Counted from the first letter of the stretch, positions 36,211 to 45,013 are shown. The stretch: DNA of 64,000 nt from an uncultured Erythrobacter sp. (GCF_947499705.1 NZ_CANMPJ010000002.1:612688-676687), one strand, 5' to 3'. Made by a program: numbers and translations. Notes: generated by a model not told the origin, from the letters alone.

Positions 36211-38382
36211 ATGATCAACAAATCCACCCTTCTGTGCGCCGGTGTCGCCGCGCTCGCACTTCAAACACCCGCGCTCGCCGATGATGCTCGAGCGCCGCAT
36301 ATCGACACGTTGCTGGAAGAGGCCGAAGCCGATGCAGCGGAAACAGCCAGTCCGACCATGGACTTTGGCGCTTGGGGCGTTGGCCTCGATCTGATCGATC
36401 AGAATGTCGATCCCGGCGACGATTTCAACGCCTTCGTCAACGGCAAGTGGATCGCAGGCAATGAGATCCCGGCCGACCGTCAGCGCTTTGGCGCGTTCGA
36501 CATGCTGCGCGAAGGCGCTACCCGCGACGTGCGTTCGCTGGTGGAAACACTGGTGGCCTCTAACCCAGAGCCTGGCACGCAGGCACGCCGGATTGTCGAC
36601 GCGTACAACGCTTTCATGGACGTTGAAGCCATCGACGCAAATGGTCTGACCCGCGCTCAGCCTTACCTCCAGGAGGTTTACGGCGCGTCCGATCTCACGG
36701 CATTGGCCACCTTGTTCGGCAAGCCGGGCTTTCCTTCGCTGGTGAGCGCCGGGGTGACCATCGATGCGCGCAACCCCACCCAATATGTCGTCGGCCTCGG
36801 CTTTGATGGAATGGGCCTGCCCGACCGCGATTATTATCTCGTTGATTCCGAAACCAACCTCGAAATTCGGGCGAAGTACAAAGACTATCTCGCCACGGTA
36901 TTGAGTGCGGCGGGCTATGCCGATCCAGGCGCGGCTGCCGAGGCCGTCTATGCCTTTGAGCACAAGGTTGCGGAGCTTGAATGGGCGCGCCAGATCTTCC
37001 GCAAACCGACACTGACCTATAACGAGCTTTCGCCTGAAGATCTGGCGAAGATTGCGGGCGATTTCCCCATCGACGCATTGCTCGAATCGGCACAATTGGC
37101 TGGCCAGACGCGGTTCCTCGCATCGCAAATTCCGCCGACCGAAGAAGAAATCGAAGAAGCAGGTTTGACACCTGATCAGGTTGCGATGATCGGCGGCGGG
37201 CTCCCGGCGATGATGCAATTGCTGAACGATACACCGCTGGCGACAATCAAGGCCTACATGGCGAAAAGCATGCTTTCGTCCAACGCAGCCGTAATTTCGA
37301 GCGAGTTGGATAAGGCAAACTTCGAGTTCTACGGCAAGACCATCAGCGGCCGTGAAGAGCAGCAGGCGCGGTGGAAGCGCGCGATCAGCGAAGTCGAAGG
37401 GGCAATCGGCGAGCAACTCGGCGCGCTTTATGTCGAGAAATACTTCCCGCCCGAAAGCAAGGCGCGGATGGATGAGCTGGTCGCCAACCTCAGTCGTTCA
37501 ATGAACGAAGCGCTCGACAAGAATGAATGGATGACCGAGGCGACGATCGCCGAGGCACGGGCCAAGCTCAACGGCTTCGTGCCAATGATTGGCTATCCAG
37601 ACGAGTTCAAGACCTATGACGGTCTGGAAATCTCCGCGACCGATCCAATTGCCAATCGATTGGCCACCGCGCGCTGGAATGATGAAGACAACCGTTCGCG
37701 CCTCGGCACCGAAGTCGACCCGAGCGAATGGGGCATGTTCCCGCAAACGGTGAACGCTTACTATTCGCCGCTCACCAATCGGATCGTCTTCCCTGCGGCG
37801 ATCCTGCAGCCGCCATTCTTCAACGCCAGCGCCGATCCGGCGGTCAATTATGGCGGTATCGGAGCGGTGATCGGCCACGAAATTGGCCATGGCTATGATG
37901 ATCAAGGCTCGCAATTCGACGCGACCGGCACCTTGCGCAATTGGTGGCAGGACGAAGACCGGGAAGGCTTCGTCAAGTTCACTGAGAAGATGGGCGAGTT
38001 CATCAAATCCTATTGCCCGGTTGAAAGTTCCAACGGTCCGGAATGCCTGCGTCCCGGTCAATCGATGGGCGAAACGCTCGGCGATGTTGTCGGCCTGCAA
38101 ATGGCCTACCGCGCGTACCGCATGTCGCTGAACGGTGAAGAGCCGCCGGTGATTGATGGCCTGACCGGCGATCAGCGCTTCTTCATGGGCTACGCGCAAG
38201 TCTGGCGCGGGATGGAGCGCGAAGAAAGCCTGCGCAACCGCGTGATGACCGCGAACCACCCGCCGAGCGAGTTTCGCCTCAACAATTCCGTCCGTCATAT
38301 CGACGCGTGGTATGAAGCATTCGGCGTGACCGAAGACGATGCGCTGTATCTGCCGCCCGAAGAGCGGGTGAAGATCTGGTGA
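36211..38382 (+). CDS. M13-family zinc metallopeptidase
   Basis: Secreted or periplasmic endopeptidase of the neprilysin/PepO family, 723 residues. Signal peptide MINKSTLLCAGVAALALQTP with cleavage near ALA-DD. The zinc site is HEIGH at 556-560 in VIGHEIGHGYDDQ, and the third ligand Glu621 lies in ETLGD. NAYYSPLTNRIVFPAAILQP and VDPGDDFNAFVNGKW are conserved M13 blocks, and the last residues (VKIW) match the usual xxxW end. Substrate peptides are unknown. The gene appears single; a repeat element follows its stop. Confidence 0.96.
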   Translation: MINKSTLLCAGVAALALQTPALADDARAPHIDTLLEEAEADAAETASPTMDFGAWGVGLDLIDQNVDPGDDFNAFVNGKWIAGNEIPADRQRFGAFDMLREGATRDVRSLVETLVASNPEPGTQARRIVDAYNAFMDVEAIDANGLTRAQPYLQEVYGASDLTALATLFGKPGFPSLVSAGVTIDARNPTQYVVGLGFDGMGLPDRDYYLVDSETNLEIRAKYKDYLATVLSAAGYADPGAAAEAVYAFEHKVAELEWARQIFRKPTLTYNELSPEDLAKIAGDFPIDALLESAQLAGQTRFLASQIPPTEEEIEEAGLTPDQVAMIGGGLPAMMQLLNDTPLATIKAYMAKSMLSSNAAVISSELDKANFEFYGKTISGREEQQARWKRAISEVEGAIGEQLGALYVEKYFPPESKARMDELVANLSRSMNEALDKNEWMTEATIAEARAKLNGFVPMIGYPDEFKTYDGLEISATDPIANRLATARWNDEDNRSRLGTEVDPSEWGMFPQTVNAYYSPLTNRIVFPAAILQPPFFNASADPAVNYGGIGAVIGHEIGHGYDDQGSQFDATGTLRNWWQDEDREGFVKFTEKMGEFIKSYCPVESSNGPECLRPGQSMGETLGDVVGLQMAYRAYRMSLNGEEPPVIDGLTGDQRFFMGYAQVWRGMEREESLRNRVMTANHPPSEFRLNNSVRHIDAWYEAFGVTEDDALYLPPEERVKIW

Positions 38383-38394
38383 TTGCGCCCAGTT

Positions 38395-38477
38395 GCCCAC
38401 CCCGCTGCGACTAACACTCGACTTCGTCTCGTGAAGTCTCGCTCCCCTCCCGCTTGCGGGAGGGGCTGGGGGTGGGT
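38395..38477 (-). repeat. Dispersed element with terminal inverted repeats, copy 1
   Basis: Read on the minus strand it begins CCCACCCCCAGCCCCTCCCG and ends CGCAGCGGGGTGGGC, matching the plus-strand element at 45014-45089 over its first 43 and last 19 bases with three differences. The ends form inverted repeats (CCCACC/GGTGGG) and CCCCTCCCGC/GCGGGAGGGG forms an internal hairpin. The central segment CTTCACGAGACGAAG has its own short stem. It lies between the M13 peptidase and uppP. Confidence 0.85.
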
Positions 38478-38531
38478 AATGGCCCCGGCAGCGTGTCACT
38501 TACGCGCGTCGCACAAGGCTCATTTCCCTAA

Positions 38532-39377
38532 ATGACATTCCTCCAACTGTTGATCATTGCGGTCGTTCAGGGGATCACCGAGTTCCTGCCGATTTCATCG
38601 TCGGGACATTTGATCCTGATCCCGACCTTCACCGACTTTCCCGATCAGGGCCCGCTGATCGATGTGGCGGTGCATGTCGGGTCGCTGCTCGCGATCATCG
38701 TCTATTTCTTCAAAGACGTGGTTGTTCTCGCGCGCGGCGGGTTTGCCAGCATCGGGATTGGTAAGGCTCCGTCCGAACGGCGCCTGTTCTGGTGGATCGT
38801 GCTGGGGACGATCCCGGCGGTCGCGTTTGGACTGTCGATCAAGCTCGGCCTGTTCAACGGCATTGCCGAGAGCGTGTTCGGCGTCACCATTGTCGACGAC
38901 GATCTGATGTCTTCGATCCGCTTTACTGACCTGATCGCTTTCAATCTGATCGTCTACGGCCTGCTGCTTGGTATCGCCGACTGGCTCGGCAAGGAAATCA
39001 AGAACTTCGAAGACATGACATGGCGAGACGGATTGCTGGTCGGCCTCGCACAGGCGCTGGCGATCATCCCCGGGACAAGCCGGTCGGGCGTCACGATGAC
39101 GGCTGCACGGGCGCTCGGGTACAAGCGGGTGGAAGCTGCGCGTTTCTCATTCCTGCTGTCGATCCCTGCGGTTGCCGGTGCAGGCGTGCTGATTGTGCCG
39201 GAGATTTTCGAAGCAGGGGCAGGCCTAGCGCTTGACGCGCTGATCGCCGGGGTGCTGACGTTTATCTCGGCGTTCTTGACGATGGCGTTTCTGATGAACT
39301 TCCTGAAACGCGCCTCGATGCTGGTGTTCGTGATCTACCGCGTCGCGATGGGCTGCGCGCTGTTTTACTTTTTCTGA
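38532..39377 (+). CDS. uppP: Undecaprenyl-diphosphatase
   Basis: Inner-membrane phosphatase that recycles undecaprenyl pyrophosphate to the lipid carrier used for peptidoglycan and polysaccharide synthesis; raised dosage gives bacitracin tolerance. The 281-residue protein has eight or so membrane segments. The active-site motifs are present: QGITEFLPISSSGHL near the N-terminus and PGTSRSGVTMTAAR in the second half. The gene is ATG-started at 38532 and followed by a small membrane gene on the same strand. Confidence 0.96.
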   Translation: MTFLQLLIIAVVQGITEFLPISSSGHLILIPTFTDFPDQGPLIDVAVHVGSLLAIIVYFFKDVVVLARGGFASIGIGKAPSERRLFWWIVLGTIPAVAFGLSIKLGLFNGIAESVFGVTIVDDDLMSSIRFTDLIAFNLIVYGLLLGIADWLGKEIKNFEDMTWRDGLLVGLAQALAIIPGTSRSGVTMTAARALGYKRVEAARFSFLLSIPAVAGAGVLIVPEIFEAGAGLALDALIAGVLTFISAFLTMAFLMNFLKRASMLVFVIYRVAMGCALFYFF

Positions 39378-39392
39378 ATCGCGGCATTTGTG

Positions 39393-39426
39393 ATCCGCGC
39401 AGGAACCAACCTGCCCGCTTGCGGAT
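39393..39426. repeat. Imperfect hairpin after uppP
   Basis: ATCCGCGCAGG and CCTGC...GCGGAT pair as two stacked stems (ATCCGC/GCGGAT and GCAGG/CCTGC) around a six-base loop, with a six-base bulge. It may be a weak terminator or an mRNA end structure; no T-run follows. Confidence 0.4.
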
Positions 39427-39455
39427 TATGCATGTGAAGGAGCTGGAAACTCACA

Positions 39456-39710
39456 ATGGCGTTGATGGTGTTGATCGTACTGGGAGCATTGCTTGGCTGG
39501 ATGGCCTCGATCCTTGCGCGCACCGAGGAGCCGGGTGAGATCCTGCGCCAAATGGGGCTGAGCCTGCTCGCCGCGTTGATCGCCGGTCTGATTGCGAACC
39601 AAGGGACCGTGCTCGGCGGACTGTCGCTGATCGCGCTTGGCGCCGCCTGCGCCGCAGCGCTGGTAGTGCTGGTCCTGTATCACGCCGTCTTGCGCAAAAG
39701 CGAAGCTTAG
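39456..39710 (+). CDS. Small membrane protein, GlsB/YeaQ/YmgE-like
   Basis: An 84-residue, strongly hydrophobic protein with three membrane segments (ALMVLIVLGALLGWMASIL, GLSLLAALIAGLIANQG and ALGAACAAALVVLVLYHAV). The layout LLGWMASILARTEEPGEIL followed by a Gly/Ala-rich middle resembles the transglycosylase-associated (GlsB/YeaQ/YmgE) family of stress-related small membrane proteins. Function unknown; this is a likeness in pattern rather than a proven family member. It is convergent with phhA. Confidence 0.65.
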   Translation: MALMVLIVLGALLGWMASILARTEEPGEILRQMGLSLLAALIAGLIANQGTVLGGLSLIALGAACAAALVVLVLYHAVLRKSEA

Positions 39711-39725
39711 AGCCTCAATCCGGCC

Positions 39726-40667
39726 CTAAACGGGTTCCGCATTGCTCCCGCGCCCACCGCGCAGGTGATATTCCTGCGTCCCGCGGTTCACGACATAATC
39801 GACATCGATGACCGCGCTGTTCGCATAGGTGAATCCCGGCGCCAGATTTTTATATAGTCGGTCGAAATCCCGCTCGACCGTCTGGCGAAAGAGATCATCG
39901 AAACTCTCGATCACGAAATAGGTCGGTTGCAGATCGCTGATGACGTAGTCGGTGCGCATCACCCGGTCGACCGCCAGCATGATGCGGTTGGGGCTCTTGG
40001 CTTCGACTGCGAACACCGCTTCAGTGGGGCCGGACAGGATGCCTGCGCCATAGGCCCGAATGTCTCCCGGAGCCTCCTCGATCAGACCAAACTCGACCGT
40101 GTACCAATAGAGCGAACCCAGGGACTTCAGCCGGTTGTAGCGCATCGCCTTCCACCCGGCGCGGCCATATTCCTGCATGTAATCGGCATAGACCGGGTCG
40201 GTCAGCATCGGGACATGGCCGAACACGTCATGGAAGACGTCAGGCTCCTGAATGTAATCGAACGTCTCGCGCGTGCGGATAAAATTGCCCGCTGGGAAGC
40301 GCCGATTGGCCAAGTGCCAGAAGAACACGTGATCCGGGATCAGCATCGGCACCGGCACCACGCTCCACCCGGTTAGCGTATCCAATTCCTCGCTCAGGCG
40401 GCCAAATTCCGGGATGCCGCCGCGCGACAGGTCGAGCTTTTCAAGGCCAGCCATAAACGCGCTCGCCGCGCGTCCGGGCAGGACCTGCATCTGGCGTGAA
40501 AACAGGTCGTCCCACACCGCGTGATCGTCGCTCGAATAATCGGTCTGCGCTGGCTCAAGCCAATCGTTGCCCAGATGCGGAGGCTTGGCCAAAGGCGCAG
40601 TGAACACATCCTCCGGAAGCTCCGGCAGGACGGTAAAATCGGTTTCAGGGTCAGCAAGTGTAGCCAT
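39726..40667 (-). CDS. phhA: Phenylalanine 4-monooxygenase
   Basis: Iron- and pterin-dependent hydroxylase turning phenylalanine into tyrosine. I start at ATG 40667 (MATLADPETDFTVL), giving 313 residues, the size of bacterial PhhA. The iron ligands are the two His in FHDVFGHVP and the Glu in YWYTVEFGLIEE. ERDFDRLYKNLAPG near the C-terminus and IPEFGRLSEELDTLTGW are conserved. It lies divergent from ppk2, with 58 bp between starts. No pterin-recycling or tyrosine-degradation gene is next to it. Confidence 0.96.
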   Translation of the reverse strand: MATLADPETDFTVLPELPEDVFTAPLAKPPHLGNDWLEPAQTDYSSDDHAVWDDLFSRQMQVLPGRAASAFMAGLEKLDLSRGGIPEFGRLSEELDTLTGWSVVPVPMLIPDHVFFWHLANRRFPAGNFIRTRETFDYIQEPDVFHDVFGHVPMLTDPVYADYMQEYGRAGWKAMRYNRLKSLGSLYWYTVEFGLIEEAPGDIRAYGAGILSGPTEAVFAVEAKSPNRIMLAVDRVMRTDYVISDLQPTYFVIESFDDLFRQTVERDFDRLYKNLAPGFTYANSAVIDVDYVVNRGTQEYHLRGGRGSNAEPV

Positions 40668-40725
40668 AACGTTGCATTTGATACTACCACTGCGGTGAAA
40701 CAAGAACAAACACGAAGGAAACCCT

Positions 40726-41502
40726 ATGGCGCTGAAGGGCAAGGATTACCGCAAGCTGCTGGAACCGATGACCGAGGAGCTGGTCGGTATGGCGCGCTGG
40801 GCGCGGGCCACCGGCGCGCGTGTTGTAGTGCTGTTTGAAGGACGCGACACGGCGGGCAAAGGCGGCGCAATTCGCGCGGTGCGCGACAAGCTCAATCCGC
40901 GCCAATGTCGCACCGTGGCACTTGGCAAGTCGACCGATGACGAGCGCGGTCAGTGGTACTTCCAGCGCTACATCCAGCACCTGCCCACCAAGGGCGAAAT
41001 CGTGCTGTTCGACCGTTCGTGGTACAACCGCGCGGGCGTCGAGAAAGTGATGGGTTTTGCGGATGAGGATCAGGTCGACCAATTTCTCGAACAGGTTCCG
41101 GTGTTTGAAAAGCTACTGACCGATGATGGTATCCTGCTGTTCAAATACTGGCTGACAACCGATCAGGAGCAGCAGGAAGAGCGGCTTGCTGAACGGCTGG
41201 AAGACCCGCTCAAACGCTGGAAACTCTCGCCCATCGATCTGGCCGCGCGCGAGCAATATGACGCCTATACCGAAGCGCGCGAGGCGATGTTGAAGGCAAC
41301 GCATCTTGAGAATGCACCGTGGACGCTGGTGGATTTCAACGATCAGAAGCGCGGTCGACTGACCTTGATCCGGCACTTGCTTGATCATCTGCCAGACACG
41401 CATGTCGAGCCGCCAGCAATCGAGTTTCCGGAGCTGGGACGCAAGCCGAAGACGGAAAGCTATGATGTCTTGGAGCCGATCAAGGACTATCCGGTCGACT
41501 AG
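40726..41502 (+). CDS. ppk2: Polyphosphate kinase 2 family protein
   Basis: Nucleotide-polyphosphate phosphotransferase of the PPK2 family, which transfers phosphate between polyphosphate and nucleoside mono- or diphosphates. The 258-residue single-domain protein has the Walker A block FEGRDTAGKGG at residues 38-48, the Walker B FDRSWYNRAGVE, and the lid region RWKLSPIDLAAREQYDAYT. The length fits class I (NDP-acting) enzymes, although class II or III activity cannot be excluded by reading alone. It is divergent from phhA. Confidence 0.93.
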   Translation: MALKGKDYRKLLEPMTEELVGMARWARATGARVVVLFEGRDTAGKGGAIRAVRDKLNPRQCRTVALGKSTDDERGQWYFQRYIQHLPTKGEIVLFDRSWYNRAGVEKVMGFADEDQVDQFLEQVPVFEKLLTDDGILLFKYWLTTDQEQQEERLAERLEDPLKRWKLSPIDLAAREQYDAYTEAREAMLKATHLENAPWTLVDFNDQKRGRLTLIRHLLDHLPDTHVEPPAIEFPELGRKPKTESYDVLEPIKDYPVD

Positions 41503-41505
41503 CGA

Positions 41506-42441
41506 TTAGACCGAGGCGCTGGCCTTCATCACGTGCCGCCCATCGTCGGCAAACGCACCCAACTCGAAGCCATCCTCACTTTGCCGCATCACGAGATGCA
41601 GAGGTTCGCCGGCGATGGCGGGTGACATTCCGCGAAATGCGAAGGTGCTTAGCTTGTTCTCGCCGAGCTCACTGGCAGCAAGCTGCAACAGTAGGCTGGC
41701 CGTCAAAGGCCCGTGCACAACCAGACCGCGATAGCGTTCAATACGCTCCGCATAGGGCGCGTCATAGTGGATGCGGTGCGTGTTAAAGGTCAGGGCCGAA
41801 TAGCGGAACAGCAGGCGCGGATCTGGGGTGAGCGTCCTGCTGGTCGCCCACTCAGATGGATCGAAGGCACCGTCACCTGCCGAGGATGGGCTGAGCGGTG
41901 CATCCGCCGCAGCGGCATCGCGATAGACCAGCGTCTGCGTTTCCCGCACCGCGAGCGCACCGTCGGCGCTGGTTTCGTGTTCGACATTCACAAAGGCCAG
42001 CTTGCCGCTTGACCCTTCCTTCTCGCTGATCGACGCGATCCGGCTGGTGCGCGCGATCGTCGCTCCAATCGCTAAAGGAGCAACGAACTGAATTGTGCTC
42101 GACGCCCACATGCGCCGAGGCATGGGAAAGGGTGGCAGGAAGCTTTCAGCGCTGTCATCGCGCGCCGGGTGGCCATCTTCGCCCAGGTTATCTGTGGGCG
42201 CGTCAGGAGTGCAGAGCGCAAAATGAATGCCCTGCGGCATTTCTCTCTGCGTCCCCGGCCGCCCTCTCCCTCCACCCTTCCACCCGGATTGTGTCCCGGT
42301 AGGCTCCGGGTGGAAGGGTGGAGGGAGCGGGCGGCTTGGCCTGTCCAGATCGAACGTCGCCAACCAGCGCTCGGCATGCGCTTCGTCGAGCCGGTCGGTG
42401 GAGGTTTGCAGGCGTCCGATCCAGGCTTCGAACTCGCTCAT
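41506..42441 (-). CDS. FAS1-like/MaoC dehydratase with in-frame palindromic insert
   Basis: Double hot-dog hydratase of 311 residues, of the mesaconyl-C4-CoA/itaconyl-CoA-hydratase-like group. The N-terminal FAS1-like half has GEDGHPARDDSAESFLPPFP and PRRMWASSTIQFVAPL, the C-terminal half LTFNTHRIHYDAPYA with the catalytic His and a GLVVHGPLTASLLLQL block. Residues 34-62 (PPPFHPEPTGTQSGWKGGG and flanks) are coded by an 85-bp palindromic repeat that also occurs between genes at 56.1 kb; relatives normally go from the DPxxPLPP-type linker straight into a WHW-like strand. The gene is last in a four-gene operon; its ATG shares an A with the thiolase stop. Confidence 0.85.
   Translation of the reverse strand: MSEFEAWIGRLQTSTDRLDEAHAERWLATFDLDRPSRPLPPPFHPEPTGTQSGWKGGGRGRPGTQREMPQGIHFALCTPDAPTDNLGEDGHPARDDSAESFLPPFPMPRRMWASSTIQFVAPLAIGATIARTSRIASISEKEGSSGKLAFVNVEHETSADGALAVRETQTLVYRDAAAADAPLSPSSAGDGAFDPSEWATSRTLTPDPRLLFRYSALTFNTHRIHYDAPYAERIERYRGLVVHGPLTASLLLQLAASELGENKLSTFAFRGMSPAIAGEPLHLVMRQSEDGFELGAFADDGRHVMKASASV
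42257..42341. repeat. 85-bp palindromic element, coding copy
   Basis: Perfect 23-base arms (42266-42288 and 42305-42327) around a 16-base loop TTGTGTCCCGGTAGGC. It matches the element at 56101-56185 at 77 of 85 positions. It lies wholly inside the FAS1-like dehydratase gene and keeps the frame open. Confidence 0.95.
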
Positions 42442-43667
42442 CACACGGCCCGCTCGAACACCGCTGCGATGCCTTGCCCGCCGCCGATACACATGGTTTC
42501 AAGACCGTAACGCACCTCGCGGCGATGCATTTCATGCGCCATATCGGCAAGGATGCGTCCGCCGGTCGCACCGATGGGATGGCCAAGCGAGATGCCCGAT
42601 CCATTGACGTTGAGGATTTCGCGGCGAGAATCGTCATCGCTCCAACCCCAGCCTTTGAGTACCGCGAGGACTTGGGGCGCGAAGGCTTCGTTGAGCTCGA
42701 CCAGGTCGATATCTTCCCAGCTGTAGCCGCGTCGCTCGAACAGGCGCTCTACCGCTGGCACCGGTCCGATCCCCATTCGCGAAGGATCGCAGCCCGCTGC
42801 CGCCCAGCCGCCGAACCACAGCATGGGTTCTAGGCCCAGCTCCTCAAGCTTGTCTTCAGCCACAACGAGACACGCCGCTGCTGCATCATTCTGTTGGCTG
42901 GCATTGCCTGCTGTGACGATGGCATCGGGATCGCGTTTAGTATCAAGCGCGCGCAGCTTGCCGAGCGTTTCCATTGAGGCGTCTGCGCGGAAACCCTCGT
43001 CCATGGTAAAGGTCACCGGATCACCGCGGCGCTGCGGCACTTCAACCGGCACCAATTGCTCGTCGAACTTGCCTGCATCCCAAGCGGCGGCCGCATTCTG
43101 GTGCGAACGGACCGCATACGCGTCAGCCTCTTCGCGCGAAATTTCGTAGTCCTTGGCAAGGTTCTCGGCGGTTTCGATCATGCCGGTGATCACGCCGAAG
43201 CGCTCAATCGGCTGGCTCATCAAGCGTCCGCGCGACAGGCGATCGTGGAGCGTGATATCGCCCATGCGCGCTCCTCCGCGCCCTTGCAAAGTGTAGTGCT
43301 CGACATTCGACATGCTCTCACACCCGCCCGCAACCACGACATCGGCCATGCCGGTCTCGACCATCATTGCAGCATTGGCGACGGCTTGGAGGCCTGACCC
43401 ACACCGCCGATCCAGTTGGTAGCCGGGCACTTCGAGCGGTAGGCCAGCGGCGAGCCAGCTCCAGTGACCAATCGCGGGGGCCTCCGCGTTGCCATAGCCC
43501 TGCGAGAAGACGACATCGTCGACGCGCGCAGGATCGATCCCACTGCGCTCGATCAGCGCTTTCAGGATGACTGCGCCGAGTTCCCCGGCATTCATGCTCG
43601 ACAACCCGCCGAGGAATTTGCCGACCGGTGTGCGGAGGGGTGAGACGATCGCTGCTCTTCTGGTCAT
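42441..43667 (-). CDS. Thiolase (acetyl-CoA acyltransferase type)
   Basis: A 408-residue 3-ketoacyl-CoA thiolase or acetyl-CoA acetyltransferase. The start MTRRAAIVSPLRTPVGKF at 43667 has AGGAG upstream; 21 more codons are open but unconvincing. LDRRCGSGLQAV holds the nucleophile Cys, GSGISLGHPIGATGGR the catalytic His and TMCIGGGQGIAAVFE the second Cys. The distinct sequence from the thiolase at 30.4 kb suggests a degradative role in the acyl-CoA operon. It overlaps the following dehydratase by 1 nt. Confidence 0.92.
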   Translation of the reverse strand: MTRRAAIVSPLRTPVGKFLGGLSSMNAGELGAVILKALIERSGIDPARVDDVVFSQGYGNAEAPAIGHWSWLAAGLPLEVPGYQLDRRCGSGLQAVANAAMMVETGMADVVVAGGCESMSNVEHYTLQGRGGARMGDITLHDRLSRGRLMSQPIERFGVITGMIETAENLAKDYEISREEADAYAVRSHQNAAAAWDAGKFDEQLVPVEVPQRRGDPVTFTMDEGFRADASMETLGKLRALDTKRDPDAIVTAGNASQQNDAAAACLVVAEDKLEELGLEPMLWFGGWAAAGCDPSRMGIGPVPAVERLFERRGYSWEDIDLVELNEAFAPQVLAVLKGWGWSDDDSRREILNVNGSGISLGHPIGATGGRILADMAHEMHRREVRYGLETMCIGGGQGIAAVFERAV

Positions 43668-43685
43668 TACAAATATCTCCTGACT

Positions 43686-43754
43686 CGCTCGTGCTGAGCT
43701 TGTCGAAGTGCGAGCATGGCGGGCGCTCACCCTTCGACAGGCTCAGGATGAGCG
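43686..43754. repeat. Palindromic GTCGAAG-type repeat
   Basis: Arms CGCTCGTGCTGAGCTTGTCG (from 43686) and, in reverse, CGCTCATCCTGAGCCTGTCG (from 43754) are alike, each about 30 bases, around a nine-base centre. It sits between the CaiB/BaiF and thiolase genes. One arm recurs inside a coding region at 26177-26196. This is the widespread CTTCGACAGGCTCAG-type bacterial repeat. Confidence 0.8.
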
Positions 43755-43757
43755 GTT

Positions 43758-45002
43758 CTAATGTCTGTCCTTGTCACTCAAAGCCACCGTCCCGGCATCC
43801 ACCAGCTTGCCAATCGCACCGCTCGAAAGACCAAGGCGTTCAGCCAATACCTCCTCGGAATGCTGGCCGAGATAGGGCGCAGGTGCCGGATTGCCCGGTT
43901 CCTGTGCGGGTAGGTTCGCGAAGCTTCGGGTGGCGGGATACTCAAACCCGCTCGGATTGGCAGGCGACGGGCCGAATAGCGGATTGTCAGCCACGAGCGC
44001 CGGGTCGTTCGCCGCTTCGTGAGCGGTACGGTATTTCTCGAAAGTGCATCCTTCGGCGCTCATGCGGGCCTCGAGCGCGGCATAATCGTGGCTGGATGCG
44101 ACGGTCTGGAATATATCGAACAAAGCGTGGCGATGCTTGAACCGCGGATCATCACCATCCGCAAATCTGACCCCGACTTCTGATTCAAGTTTGCTGATCG
44201 GAGTTTTCACGCCGAAGGCTTCGACTAGTCCCGCCCATTGCTTGGCGGTGAGCGCCGCGACCATGAAGCGCACACCGTCCTTGCTGCGGAAATCGCGCCC
44301 GAATGCTCCCCAGATCGCATTGCCGAGCCGCTCGCGGTCGGAATCGCGATAGAGCATTTCGGCCATCATGCCCGAATTTGCGACAGTGCCAATCGCCACA
44401 TCGCCCAGCGGAACACGCATTTCGCTGCCCTCGCCAGAAGCGTCTCGGTGACGCAGAGCGGCGAGCAGGGCGAAGGCGCAATAAGCACCGGTGATGAAAT
44501 CCCAAGCCGGAAGCACCTGATTAACCGGCGGCGCGGTCTTCATGTCCCAATCGTCCGGCCCGGTCATCAGCGGATAGCCGGAGGCAGCGTTGACGGTGAA
44601 ATCCATCGCCTGCCGTCCGTCATGCCAGCCCATGATCCGCACCGACGTCATATCGGGTGCGCCTTCAGGCTGGGCCGCCTTCATCGCGGCATGGCTGAGA
44701 AAGCTCTTCTCCGGCAGGTTGGTGATGCACTGCCCAGTCTTCGCTGCCAGCTCGACGCACAATTCGCGCCCTTCGCCGCTCCGCAAATCGAGCGCCACCG
44801 ATTTCTTCGCGCGGTTGAGGTTTTCCCAGCTGAGTGAACGACCTTCCTTTGTCAGCATGTAACGGTCGTAGTCGAGCCCGCCTGCCTTGTGGTCGACGCG
44901 GATCACCTCCGCACCCATCTGCGCGCAATACAGGCCTGCCGTGGGAGAGGCTACGAAGCTGGAGACTTCGATGATGCTGAGGTCGTTGAGTAAATTGTAC
45001 AT
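43758..45002 (-). CDS. CaiB/BaiF-type CoA-transferase
   Basis: Family III CoA-transferase of 414 residues, moving CoA between carboxylic acids in the cytosol. The N-terminus has IIEVSSFVASPTAGLYCAQMGAEVIRVD, SVALDLRSGEGRELCVELAAK, and the active-site Asp in LPAWDFITGAYCAFALLAAL. WGAFGRDFRSKDGVRFMVAAL is another family block. Substrate unknown; together with the dehydrogenase, thiolase and hydratase it could activate and degrade a carboxylic acid by a beta-oxidation-like path. It is separated from the thiolase by the palindromic repeat. Confidence 0.9.
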   Translation of the reverse strand: MYNLLNDLSIIEVSSFVASPTAGLYCAQMGAEVIRVDHKAGGLDYDRYMLTKEGRSLSWENLNRAKKSVALDLRSGEGRELCVELAAKTGQCITNLPEKSFLSHAAMKAAQPEGAPDMTSVRIMGWHDGRQAMDFTVNAASGYPLMTGPDDWDMKTAPPVNQVLPAWDFITGAYCAFALLAALRHRDASGEGSEMRVPLGDVAIGTVANSGMMAEMLYRDSDRERLGNAIWGAFGRDFRSKDGVRFMVAALTAKQWAGLVEAFGVKTPISKLESEVGVRFADGDDPRFKHRHALFDIFQTVASSHDYAALEARMSAEGCTFEKYRTAHEAANDPALVADNPLFGPSPANPSGFEYPATRSFANLPAQEPGNPAPAPYLGQHSEEVLAERLGLSSGAIGKLVDAGTVALSDKDRH

Positions 45003-45013
45003 ATGGTGCTTGG

